DNA of 20,578 bases from Actinomycetota bacterium (GTDB lineage: Bacteria > Actinomycetota > Actinomycetes > Streptosporangiales > Streptosporangiaceae), in assembly GCA_003168295.1 (NCBI GenBank), contig PMST01000314.1, positions 13,604 through 34,181 of the forward strand, given 5' to 3'. The position numbers and the translations under genes were made by a program. Below the pieces are notes generated by a model. That model searched no databases. It was given only the letters and a program-made list of their open reading frames with translations, and was not told the origin of the DNA. Positions within the stretch are counted from its first letter, which is position 1; each line of letters begins with the position of its first letter. This document shows positions 8,359-17,944 of this stretch, piece by piece.

Positions 8359-9354
8359 GGCTCGCTCCCGCCGACAGGACCGCAGGCGCCGTCGGTGCCG
8401 AGTGCGCCGCGGTCACGCCCAGCCGCTCGGCCAGCTCGGCGAGCACCGCCGGGGCGTCGGCGACGATGCCGAGATCGGCCATCAGGGTCATCGGGCAGGA
8501 CGGGTCGGTGTTCACGCTCACCACGTGCTCCGGCGCGCCGAGCCCGCCGACGTGCTGCGCTGCTCCGGAAATACCGAACGCCACGTACAGCTCGGGGCTG
8601 ACGGCCACGCCGGTGGTCCCGATCTGCCTGTCATAGCTCATCCAGCCCGCGTCGGTCACGACCCTGGTGGCACCGGCGCTGGCCCCGAGCGCCTCCGCCA
8701 CCTGTGCCAGCAGCCGCATGACGGCCGCGCCGTCCGACCCGGCGGGCACCAGCCCGGCGCCGCCGCCCAGGATCCGGCGGGCTTCAGCCAGGTCCACCGT
8801 GCTCGGCTCCGGCTGCAGCACCTCTATGCTCTCGGCGTCGTGCCCGGGCTTGTCCTCCGGCACCGCCAGCGCGGTTACCTCGGCCAGCGTGACCTGCTCA
8901 GGCCGGCCGCGGAAACCCGGCCGCAGGGTCACCACGACCGGCCCGTCCACCGCGACGCGCACCGACAGGTGATCATCGAGCCTGGTCAGCTCGACCTCGT
9001 CCGGCGCGCACCGGACGGCGCCGGCGAGCAGGGGGCGGCCAAGCAGCGCGGCCAGTCGCGGCGCCAGATCACGGCCATCGGGTGAGGCGGGCAGCAGCAC
9101 CAGGGGCACGCCCGCCAGAACCTGCGCGACCGCGGCGGCCACAGCGCCAGGGGCAACCGAGGACCGCTCGAGTAGCCACACCCGGCTGGCCGCGTCCAGC
9201 AGGCCGGCGGCCTCGCGGGTTCCCGATCCAAGCACGAGCGCGGCCCCGCCCGCCTCGGCGACTGTCTCGTCAGCTCCTGATGGCAGCTCACCGTCTCGCA
9301 CCACGATGACGGCCAGCACGGGGATATTGGCTAGCCCGGTCATTGCTGGCACGG

Positions 9355-9358
<4 letters not shown>
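8351..9358 (-). CDS. etfA: Electron transfer flavoprotein alpha subunit, mycofactocin-associated
   Basis: A 335-aa ETF alpha. The C-terminal FAD-binding domain is clear: ILGGGAGLVPAG, TRVVTDAGWMSYDRQIGTTGVAVSPELYVAFGISGAAQHVGGL and VVSVNTDPSCPMTLMADLGIVAD correspond to the family's VDAGWxP, QVGQTGxxVxPxLYIAxGISGAIQHxxGM and IN.D..API...AD.G.VGD motifs. The N-terminal half is shorter on recognisable motifs and is likely the beta-interacting domain. I chose ATG 9358 rather than the longer frame from 9502 because it overlaps the preceding stop as ATGA; the extension is a shadow of the upstream gene. It sits between the OYE-like dehydrogenases and the FixC-like gene, which suggests it carries electrons between them. 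Confidence 0.92.
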
Positions 9359-11363
<2,005 letters not shown>

Positions 11364-11367
<4 letters not shown>

Positions 11368-13373
11368 GGGCCGCCTCCGGTCGCGATCAGGACCGGGTGG
11401 CCGGCGAGGGGGCCCGGCTGTTCCCCGGCCGCGCCGAGGGCGAGCGCCACCCGGCGCGCTTCCAGCACCGCCTCGAGTACCGTTCTGGGCGCCACGCAGT
11501 CACCTGCCCGCGGCGTGCCCGGCAGGTGCAGGTACAGATCCTGCTCCGGCAGCCGGTGCCCGCAGTGCACCAGGAACGCGCAGTCCACCGTGCGCTGCTC
11601 GGCGGTCCACCGGTCCTCGAGCAGCACATGGTCACCGGTCACGGCCCGCAGCAGGCTGCGCAGCTCGCGGGCCACGCCCGCACGCTGCAACCGCGAGTTG
11701 GCTTCGGCCAGGTCGCCGGTGAGCGCCAGCTGGGTGCCGGCGATCTGGTCCTGGGTGACGATCGACGTGGGCCGACCGCGGGCGGCGAGCAGCTCGGCGA
11801 GGCCGACTCCGATCGGGCCGCCGATCGGGTCGAATACCACGGCCCGGCCGGCTGGCCAGCGGTCAAGGGCGCCGGAGTCCACCAGGCCGGCCAGGTCGGC
11901 GGCCTCCACCACGCGCGCGCCTGCGGCGACGTGGTAGTCCCGCGGGCCGGGCACCGAGCCGGTGGCCAGCACCACCCGGACCCCGCTGGCCAGCGCGTCG
12001 TCCAGTTCGGCCGGGGTGACCTCGTGCCCCAGCGATACTGCCACATCCAGGCGCCGCAGTTCGCCGCGCCACCAGTCCACCGCCACGCCCAGCCGTTGCC
12101 GTCCGTGGACCAGCGCTGCCACCGCCAGCATGCCGCCGAGCTCCGGCCCGCGCTCCGCCAGGCGCACCAGGTTGCCGCGTAGCGCCAGCACCCGGGCGGC
12201 TTCCATCCCGGCCGGGCCGCCACCGACCACAAGCACCGACTGCCGGGGCTGGTCCGCGCCCGCGGTGTCCGCGTCGTCGAGCTCGTGGCCGCTGCGCGGC
12301 TCGACGATACAGGTGATCACCGGGTTCCTGTTGTCCCTCACCATGCAGGCCTGGTTGCACAGCACACAAGGGCGGACTCGCTCCGCTTCCCCGCGGCGGC
12401 ACCGGGCGACGAGGTCGGGATCGGCGATCTGCGCCCTGGTCATCTCGGCCAGATCGGCGACACCATCGTCCAGCGCCCACTGCGCCTGCCCAACGTCTAC
12501 CACGCTGCCCTGCAGCACCACGGGCACCGCGCCGTCCACCGCGGTCCGGATGTGCTGGCACAGCTCCATCCCGGAACCCGGAGCCGTATGCAGGTCAGGC
12601 CGGGTCGCGGGCACCGAGTAGATCGAGCCGCGCACCACGACGAGGTAGTCGGCCAGCGCGGCCAACCGCACAGCCTGCTCCGCGGCCAGCTCCGGAGTCA
12701 CGCCGGCCCACGGGGCGAACTCGTCGCAGCACAGCCGCAGCCCGAGCACCCGCCCGCCGCCGAGGGCGCCGCGCGCCGCGCGCAGCACCCGCTCAGTGAC
12801 CAGCAGCCGGTCTTGGCCGTAGCCGTCCCCGCGCTGGTTGGTCAGGCCGGAGTGGAACTGACGCAGCAGCGAGTGCTGGCCCGCATTGATCTCGATGCCA
12901 TCCAGATCGGCTCCGGCGGCCAGGGCGGCCGCGGCGGCGAATCCGTCGACCACCGCGTCGATCTCGGGGGCGGCCATCTGCATGGGCAGCTCGCGCGAGG
13001 TGGCGTCCGGCACCCGCGACGGCGCCCACAGCGCGGACTGCGAGAACGCCGACGAGCCCTGCATCCCGGCGTGGCCCAGGCCGGCCAGCACCAGGGCACC
13101 GTGCGGCCGGCAGGCCGCGACGACGTGCGCCCAGCCCGGCCCGCAGTCCGCGGCCAGCGGCGCGCGCTCGTACGGCCAGTCCGACGGGTGCACGCTCGCC
13201 GTCTCGGTCACGATGACGCCGCACCCTCCGGCGGCACGCCGCGCGTAGTAGGCGACGTGCCGGGCCGAGAGTCCCCGATCCCGGCTCAGGTTCGTCTCAT
13301 GCGGCCCGAACATCACCCGGCTGGGCGCGCGGCGCGGCCCGAGGTCCACCGGATCGGTCAGGAACGTGCTCAT
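11364..13373 (-). CDS. Mycofactocin-associated FadH/OYE-family oxidoreductase (copy A)
   Basis: A 669-aa paralogue of the following gene with the same architecture: FMN TIM barrel (residues 1-330), four-cysteine Fe-S motif (C336, C339, C343, C355) and FAD/NAD domain starting at VLVVGGGPAG (380-389). The barrel retains TETASVHPSDWPYER, which matches TEEHSTHPTDWPYEK of copy B, and the NQRGDGYG segment. Its active-site helix reads QHSLLRQF, so both the His and the Tyr of the HGYL motif of OYEs are replaced (Ser168 at the Tyr position). The barrel is more divergent than copy B, so the two may form a heteromeric complex or have different partners. I chose ATG 13373, which overlaps the mftC stop (ATGA); the longer frame from 13553 is a shadow of mftC. 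The stop overlaps the copy B start. Confidence 0.88.
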
Positions 13374-14596
13374 GACGTGCCCGCCAGCGGGCTGGAGTCG
13401 CACAGCTTGGCCGGGACGCGCACCTTGGCCGGGATACGCACCGACGGCATGCCAAGCGGCACCTCCCGGCCGCGGTGGGAGTGATCGGGCCCCGTCCGGG
13501 GCACCGCTGCGCCGACAGCGGCCAGCGCGCTGGCGCCGTGTCCCTTGACGCATTCAGGATCGGGTCCGTCCAGCGGCAGGCCGGTGAAGAACTTCGCCGC
13601 CATGCAGCCGCCCTGGCAGACGCTGTACTCCGAGCAGGAGCGGCAGGCTCCGCCTGAGGTCTCGGTGCGCAGCTCGGCGAATAGCGGCGCCGACCGCCAG
13701 ACCCGCGCGAAACCGCCAGGCGCGCGGACGGTGCCGGCCTTGAACACATCGTGGATGGCGAACGGGCAGGCGTAGACATCCCCGACAGGATCGATCAGGC
13801 AGACCACCCGGCCGGCCCCGCAGAGGTTCAGCCCGGGCAGCGGGCTGCCGCCGAGCGCGTTGAGGTGGAAGAACGAATCGCCGGTCAGCACCTGGTCACC
13901 GTGCTCGGTCAGCCATGAGTGGATCTCCCGCTGCTGGGAGTCAGTCGGGTGCAGCTCGGGCCAGACGTCAGCGCCGCGGCCGGACGGGCGGAGCCTGGTG
14001 ATCCGCAGCTGAGCGCCGAACCGTTCGGCTAGAGCCGCGAAGTCGTCCAGCTGAGGCACGTTGTGCCTGGTCATCACCACGGAAATCTTGAAGTTCGCCA
14101 AGCCCGCCTCGGCCAGGTTCTGCATCGCGCGCAGCGCCATGGCGTAGGACCCGTCGCCGCGGACCGCGTCGTTGACGTCGGCGGTCGCACCGTCCAGCGA
14201 GACCTGCACGTCCACGTAATCGGTGGCGGCGAGCCGCCGGGCGCGCTCGGCGTCGAGCCGTAGCCCGTTGGTGGAAAACTTAACGCCGACACCGCTGGCC
14301 ACCGAGTAGTCAAGCAGCTCCCAGAAGTCTGGCCGTACGGTCGGCTCGCCGCCGCCGACGTTGACGTAGAACACCTGCATGGCCCGGAGCTCGTCGATGA
14401 CCGACCGCATCTCCCCGGTGCTCAGCTCGCTGGGGTCGCGGCGGCCCGAGGACGACAGGCAGTGCGTACACGACAGGTTGCAGGCGTATGTCCACTCCCA
14501 GGTCAGGCAGATCGGCGCGTCCAGGCCGCCCTTGAACTGCTCCACCAGGGCGGGTACCGGCTCGGCTGACGCGATCTGGCCGCGGGCGATCGTCAC
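13370..14596 (-). CDS. mftC: Mycofactocin radical SAM maturase MftC
   Basis: A 408-aa radical SAM/SPASM enzyme. From work on MftC, it first decarboxylates the C-terminal Tyr of MftA oxidatively and then forms a C-C bond to the preceding Val, using MftB as peptide chaperone. The SAM-cluster motif is ACNLSCTHC (C39, C43, C46), followed by GGGEP (81-85) and VQVSLDG. The C-terminal auxiliary-cluster region contains CGAGRVVCLIDPVGDVYACPF, then CRSCSEYSVCQGGC and DPEC. The tail after the last cysteine is rich in Pro/Val/Arg and ends CDSSPLAGTS. Start GTG 14596 overlaps the mftB stop (GTGA), which gives direct translational coupling to the chaperone. It follows mftA and mftB in the usual order. Confidence 0.95.
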   Translation of the reverse strand: MTIARGQIASAEPVPALVEQFKGGLDAPICLTWEWTYACNLSCTHCLSSSGRRDPSELSTGEMRSVIDELRAMQVFYVNVGGGEPTVRPDFWELLDYSVASGVGVKFSTNGLRLDAERARRLAATDYVDVQVSLDGATADVNDAVRGDGSYAMALRAMQNLAEAGLANFKISVVMTRHNVPQLDDFAALAERFGAQLRITRLRPSGRGADVWPELHPTDSQQREIHSWLTEHGDQVLTGDSFFHLNALGGSPLPGLNLCGAGRVVCLIDPVGDVYACPFAIHDVFKAGTVRAPGGFARVWRSAPLFAELRTETSGGACRSCSEYSVCQGGCMAAKFFTGLPLDGPDPECVKGHGASALAAVGAAVPRTGPDHSHRGREVPLGMPSVRIPAKVRVPAKLCDSSPLAGTS

Positions 14597-14880
14597 GTTA
14601 CCTCGCTTCTGGCCTGCTGGGGAACGATCATGTCCGCCGCGGCCAGCGAGGCCAGCGCCCGCAGGTAGGCACCGCGCCGGCCGTCGGGCACGGCGGCCAG
14701 GGCATCGGACACGCAGCGGTGAGAGCCGAGCCCGCGCACCAGCTCGACGAGCTCCGGCGCCTTCAGGAAGGACAGTCGCCGGTTACCGAAGTGATATGCG
14801 AGCGCCCCGAATGGCTCGGGGCGAAGCGCCACCGCCGGGTTGAGCCGGTAGCCGAGGCCTGGCTCGAATGGTGTGGTCAT
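14593..14880 (-). CDS. mftB: Mycofactocin precursor-binding chaperone MftB
   Basis: A 95-aa PqqD-like RiPP recognition protein that binds the MftA leader and presents it to MftC. The sequence runs from MTTPFEPGLGYRLNP through VALRPEPFGALAYHFGNRRLSFLK (the beta-strand hairpin of the winged-helix fold) to ELVELVRGL and a C-terminal helix ending in MIVPQQARSEVT. I chose ATG 14880 because it starts this fold, lies 16 nt after the mftA stop and has a GGAG 8 nt upstream. The open frame extends far upstream only as a shadow of mftA. Its stop overlaps the mftC start. Confidence 0.92.
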   Translation of the reverse strand: MTTPFEPGLGYRLNPAVALRPEPFGALAYHFGNRRLSFLKAPELVELVRGLGSHRCVSDALAAVPDGRRGAYLRALASLAAADMIVPQQARSEVT

Positions 14881-14896
14881 CACCGTGGCTCCGGCC

Positions 14897-15067
14897 TTAG
14901 TAGACGCCGCACATTCCGTCGATGGAGACTTCCTCGACCAGCAGTTCTCCGGTGATCTCCGGGTCATCGGTCCCCGGCTCCTGGCCGACGCCAAGGTCAG
15001 GGTCGGCTCCGGTGGCCCGCGACGGCGCACTGGACGGTGCGGCATCGGCCCGGATGTCCTGCTGCAT
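14897..15067 (-). CDS. mftA: Mycofactocin precursor peptide MftA (56 aa)
   Basis: A small gene outside the size range of most ORF callers. The 56-aa peptide ends with the diagnostic mycofactocin core ELLVEEVSIDGMCGVY followed by TAA at 14899-14897. The terminal Val-Tyr pair becomes the redox-active part of the cofactor after MftC action, cleavage and glycosylation. The start ATG 15067 is supported by a strong AGGAGGT (15079-15073 on the minus strand) with 5-nt spacing. The N-terminal 35 or so residues are low-complexity and rich in Ala, Asp, Pro and Gly, which makes the leader longer than the roughly 30-aa peptides I recall from mycobacteria. mftB follows after 16 nt. Confidence 0.96.
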   Translation of the reverse strand: MQQDIRADAAPSSAPSRATGADPDLGVGQEPGTDDPEITGELLVEEVSIDGMCGVY

Positions 15068-15072
15068 CTCAA

Positions 15073-15079
15073 ACCTCCT
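15073..15079 (-). promoter_or_regulatory. Ribosome binding site of mftA
   Basis: AGGAGGT on the minus strand is the best Shine-Dalgarno match in the window and is separated from the mftA ATG by 5 nt. It fits the high expression expected of a RiPP precursor gene. Confidence 0.7.
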
Positions 15080-15175
15080 GGATGGCCCGCGGCGGATACG
15101 GTCCGCGGTTTTTGCTGATGTCCGTGACCATTCCAGGCCGCGTCGCCCGTGTCACCATGCTTCTGGCCGTCATCA

Positions 15176-15202
15176 CCCCCTCCAGATGGAGGGGGCCCCT
15201 CC
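15176..15202. repeat. Alternating palindrome, candidate operator
   Basis: Three blocks alternate: CCCCCTCCA (15176-15184), TGGAGGGGG (15187-15195) and CCCCTCC (15196-15202). The first two form a 9-bp inverted repeat with a 2-nt centre. The second and third form a 7-bp inverted repeat (GGAGGGG/CCCCTCC) with a 1-nt centre, so two hairpins or dimer sites are mutually exclusive. It lies about 110 bp from mftA and about 200 bp from the dehydrogenase start. Confidence 0.6.
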
Positions 15203-15399
15203 GTTCGGGCAGGCGCGGTGCTGTACGTCAAGGCACAAGGCAGTCGCGGTCGGACGGAATCGGCGCGCACGGGTTCCGCACCGCCGCGCCGTTGCCTAAC
15301 GTCGGCCGCACCGGTGCTTTCGCGATAGCGTCCGTCCGCCTAAGCGGTCATCGCGCCCTGCGGGCGGAAGCACACCATACGGAAAGGAGCCTGTGCGCC

Positions 15400-16692
15400 A
15401 TGCAGGTTGACGAACTGCTCAAGCCATTCCCGATCAAGGAATTCCACCCGTTCCCCAGGGCGATGATGGGCCCGGGTGCGCACGAGATGATCGGGCCGGA
15501 AGCGAAGAAGCTGGGTTTTGCGAAGATCCTGGTGATGACCACCGGTCTGCGGGGCAGCGACACTGTCCACAAGATCGTCGAGTCGCTGAAGTGGCACGGC
15601 CTTGAGACGGTGCTCTACGACAAGGTCGAGTCCAATCCCAAGGACTACAACGTGATGGACGCCGTGGCGCTCTACCAGGAGACCAAGTGCGACTCGTTCG
15701 TCTCGATCGGCGGCGGCTCGGCGCACGATGCGTGCAAGGGCGCCCGGATCTCGGTGGCGCACGACGGCCGCAGCGTCAACGAGTTCGAGGGCTTCAACAA
15801 GTCAGAGAACCCGAAGAATCCGCCGCATATCGCCGTCTCCACCACGGCGGGCACTGGTTCTGAGACCTCGTGGGCGTACGTCATCACCGACACTACGACT
15901 GACCCGGATCATCCGCACAAGTACGTGGCGTTCGATGACGCGTGCGTGACCAGCCTGGCCATCGACGACCCGGTGCTGTACTACGACTGCCCGCTTGACT
16001 ACACCGCCCAGTGCGGCTTTGACGTGCTGGCGCACGCCTCTGAGCCGTACGTGTCCCGGCTGAACTTCCCGCCGTCGCTGGGCAACGCCCTGTACGCGAT
16101 CAAGCTGACCTCAGAGAACCTCCGGGCCGCGACGTGGAACGGCCAGGACCTGCCCGGCCGCGAGGGCATGATGTACGCCCAGTACATCGCCGCGCAGGCG
16201 TTCAACTCCGGCGGGCTTGGCATCATCCATTCCATCTCGCATGCGGTCAGTGCCTTCTACGACCTCCACCACGGGCTGAACAACGCGATCGCGCTGCCAA
16301 GGGTGTGGGCGTTCAACATGCCGGCGGCCTACCAGCGGTTCGCCGACATCGCCGACCAAATGGGCGTGGACACCCACGGCATGACGGCGGTGCAGGCCGC
16401 CGACGCGGCCTTGAACGCGGCCATCCGGCTGCTGCGGGACGTCGGCATCCCGGAGAAGTTCACCGACGTGACCCAGGACAGCTACTCCAAGAACCGCCTG
16501 GGCACGGGGCCGACGAAGTTCTACGAGAACGCCAAGACGGTCACTGGTGATGCGGCCGACGTCGACCGGATCACCAATCACGTGCTCGGCGACGCCTGCA
16601 CGCCCGGCAACGCCAAGGAATGCACGTTCGAGACGGTCCGCCCGGTCGTCGAGCACTGCATGAATGGCGACCTAGACGACCTGCTCAGCTGA
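15400..16692 (+). CDS. mno: NDMA-dependent methanol (alcohol) dehydrogenase, nicotinoprotein
   Basis: A 430-aa member of the group III (iron-type) alcohol dehydrogenase family, in its actinobacterial methanol dehydrogenase branch. These form decamers with tightly bound NAD(H) and are assayed with the artificial acceptor NDMA; mycofactocin is regarded as the natural acceptor. The NAD-binding segment is SIGGGSAHDACKG (102-114), followed by STTAGTGSETSWAYVITD. Metal ligands align with D208 and H212 (GFDVLAHASEPYVS), H281 (SISHAV) and H291 (DLHHGLNNAIALPRV). The N-terminus KPFPIKEFHPFPRAMMGPGAHEM is characteristic of the branch. ATG 15400 lies 10 nt after GGAAAGGAG; the longer frame from 15037 is upstream non-coding. 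It is divergent from mftA and is followed by the MoxR/VWA genes. Confidence 0.94.
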   Translation: MQVDELLKPFPIKEFHPFPRAMMGPGAHEMIGPEAKKLGFAKILVMTTGLRGSDTVHKIVESLKWHGLETVLYDKVESNPKDYNVMDAVALYQETKCDSFVSIGGGSAHDACKGARISVAHDGRSVNEFEGFNKSENPKNPPHIAVSTTAGTGSETSWAYVITDTTTDPDHPHKYVAFDDACVTSLAIDDPVLYYDCPLDYTAQCGFDVLAHASEPYVSRLNFPPSLGNALYAIKLTSENLRAATWNGQDLPGREGMMYAQYIAAQAFNSGGLGIIHSISHAVSAFYDLHHGLNNAIALPRVWAFNMPAAYQRFADIADQMGVDTHGMTAVQAADAALNAAIRLLRDVGIPEKFTDVTQDSYSKNRLGTGPTKFYENAKTVTGDAADVDRITNHVLGDACTPGNAKECTFETVRPVVEHCMNGDLDDLLS

Positions 16693-16705
16693 GCCGCCTA
16701 GCGGC
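16693..16705 (+). repeat. Small hairpin between mno and the MoxR gene
   Basis: GCCGC (16693-16697) and GCGGC (16701-16705) pair around CTA, 1 nt after the dehydrogenase stop. No T tract follows. It may protect the mRNA 3' end or reduce downstream expression relative to the abundant dehydrogenase. Confidence 0.35.
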
Positions 16706-16742
16706 AGCCCTAACGCCTGCGCCCAGACGAACCGGAGGACAC

Positions 16743-17933
16743 GTGCCCCAGTCGGTCGATGACCGCAGTGCCTTTCCCTCGATCGACGACGTCGTCAGAC
16801 GGTTCGCCAAGGCCGGGTACATCACTGACCGGCGGCTGGCCACTACCATCTACCTGGTGACGCGGCTGAACAAGCCGGTACTGATCGAGGGCCCGGCCGG
16901 AGTCGGCAAGACCGAGCTGGCCAAGACGCTGGCCACGGTGACCGGCCGCCGGCTGCTCCGGCTGCAGTGCTACGAGGGGCAGGACGAGACCCGGGCCCTG
17001 TACGAGTGGGATTACGGCAAGCAGTTGCTGTACACCCAGATGCTGCGCGAGAAGATCAACGACATCATCGCCGACGCCCCGGATATCCCCGCCGCGGTGG
17101 CGCGGATCGAGGGCCACGGCGCGGTGTTCTTCTCTGACCATTTCCTGGTGGCCCGCCCGCTGCTGGACGCGATCCGCGGCGAGCAGCCGGCCGTGCTGCT
17201 GATCGACGAGGTGGACCGGGCCGATGAGGCCCTGGAGGCGGTGTTCCTTGAATGCCTCGGCGAGTATCAGGTCTCTGTGCCCGAGATCGGTACCTATACG
17301 GCCAAGACGCCGCCATTCGTGGTCCTCACCTCGAACAACACCAGGGATCTTTCGGCCGCGCTGAAGCGCCGCTGCCTGCACCTGTTCCTGGATTACCCGG
17401 ACGCGGAACGGGAACTCGAGATCGTGCGGTCCAAGCAGACCGGGCTGCCCGAGGCCGCGGCCCGGCAGCTTGTCCAGGTGGTGCGCGGGCTGCGGGAGCT
17501 GCCGCTGCGCAAGAGCCCGAGCATCTCCGAGACCATCGACTGGGCCCGCACGCTGACCGTGCTGGGCGTCGACGAGCTCGACGCGGGAGTGCTGGCCGAC
17601 ACTCTCAACATCGTGCTGAAGTACGAGCGGGACGTGCAGCGCGCCGTCGGCGAGCTGCCGCGCCTGGTCGACCCGAACCGGGAGCTGCCTGGCGCGGGCC
17701 ATTCCCATGGCGATGTGCACGGACCCGAGCATGGTCATGGCGGTGATCAGGGACACCAGCACGAGCACGCCGACCACAATGGCCGGGACGTCCGGGTGGC
17801 CATGGACTCGCCTGGCCGGCATGATGCGGGATACTACGGCGCTCCGGGTCCGGGCCCGACGCGGCGCACCGAGCCCGGCCAGGGCCAGGGCAGCCGGTCG
17901 TTCGCGGCTCTCATCCGCCGACGGCCCGGCTGA
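16743..17933 (+). CDS. MoxR-family AAA+ ATPase with histidine-rich C-terminal segment
   Basis: A 396-aa AAA+ ATPase of the MoxR class, which works with VWA proteins to insert cofactors into or remodel client enzymes (known pairs: NorQ/NorD, CbbQ/CbbO, CoxD/CoxE). Walker A is GPAGVGKT (50-57), Walker B is LLIDEVDRAD (152-161), sensor 1 is VVLTSNNTRDLS (about 193-204) and an arginine finger is likely in LKRRCLHLF. After the ATPase core (to about 310) comes a histidine-rich stretch (320-345) with nine His in 26 residues, then a Gly/Pro/Arg tail. Start GTG 16743 has GGAGGA immediately upstream (short spacing); the frame upstream of it is only a shadow of the dehydrogenase end. The VWA gene follows after 11 nt. 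The likely client is the adjacent metal-dependent dehydrogenase (inference). Confidence 0.92.
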   Translation: MPQSVDDRSAFPSIDDVVRRFAKAGYITDRRLATTIYLVTRLNKPVLIEGPAGVGKTELAKTLATVTGRRLLRLQCYEGQDETRALYEWDYGKQLLYTQMLREKINDIIADAPDIPAAVARIEGHGAVFFSDHFLVARPLLDAIRGEQPAVLLIDEVDRADEALEAVFLECLGEYQVSVPEIGTYTAKTPPFVVLTSNNTRDLSAALKRRCLHLFLDYPDAERELEIVRSKQTGLPEAAARQLVQVVRGLRELPLRKSPSISETIDWARTLTVLGVDELDAGVLADTLNIVLKYERDVQRAVGELPRLVDPNRELPGAGHSHGDVHGPEHGHGGDQGHQHEHADHNGRDVRVAMDSPGRHDAGYYGAPGPGPTRRTEPGQGQGSRSFAALIRRRPG

Positions 17934-17944
17934 GGGAGCGGGGC

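Larger units (their letters stand above)
15068..15399. promoter_or_regulatory. Divergent intergenic region between mftA and the methanol dehydrogenase gene
   Basis: This 332-bp stretch has no credible gene and must hold the promoters of two divergent operons. Visible structure includes two CCGCGG palindromes (15087-15092 and 15103-15108) followed by five T on the plus strand, and the CCCCCTCCA/TGGAGGGGG inverted repeat at 15176-15195 with a third block CCCCTCC at 15196-15202. GGAAAGGAG (15381-15389) is the ribosome site of the dehydrogenase gene. I could not assign convincing -35/-10 hexamers. Confidence 0.7.

Noticed and set aside
15087..15113. Hairpin plus T-run resembling a plus-strand terminator
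   Set aside because: There is no plus-strand gene upstream for it to terminate, and the stem relies on two self-complementary CCGCGG blocks. It is kept only as part of the intergenic description.
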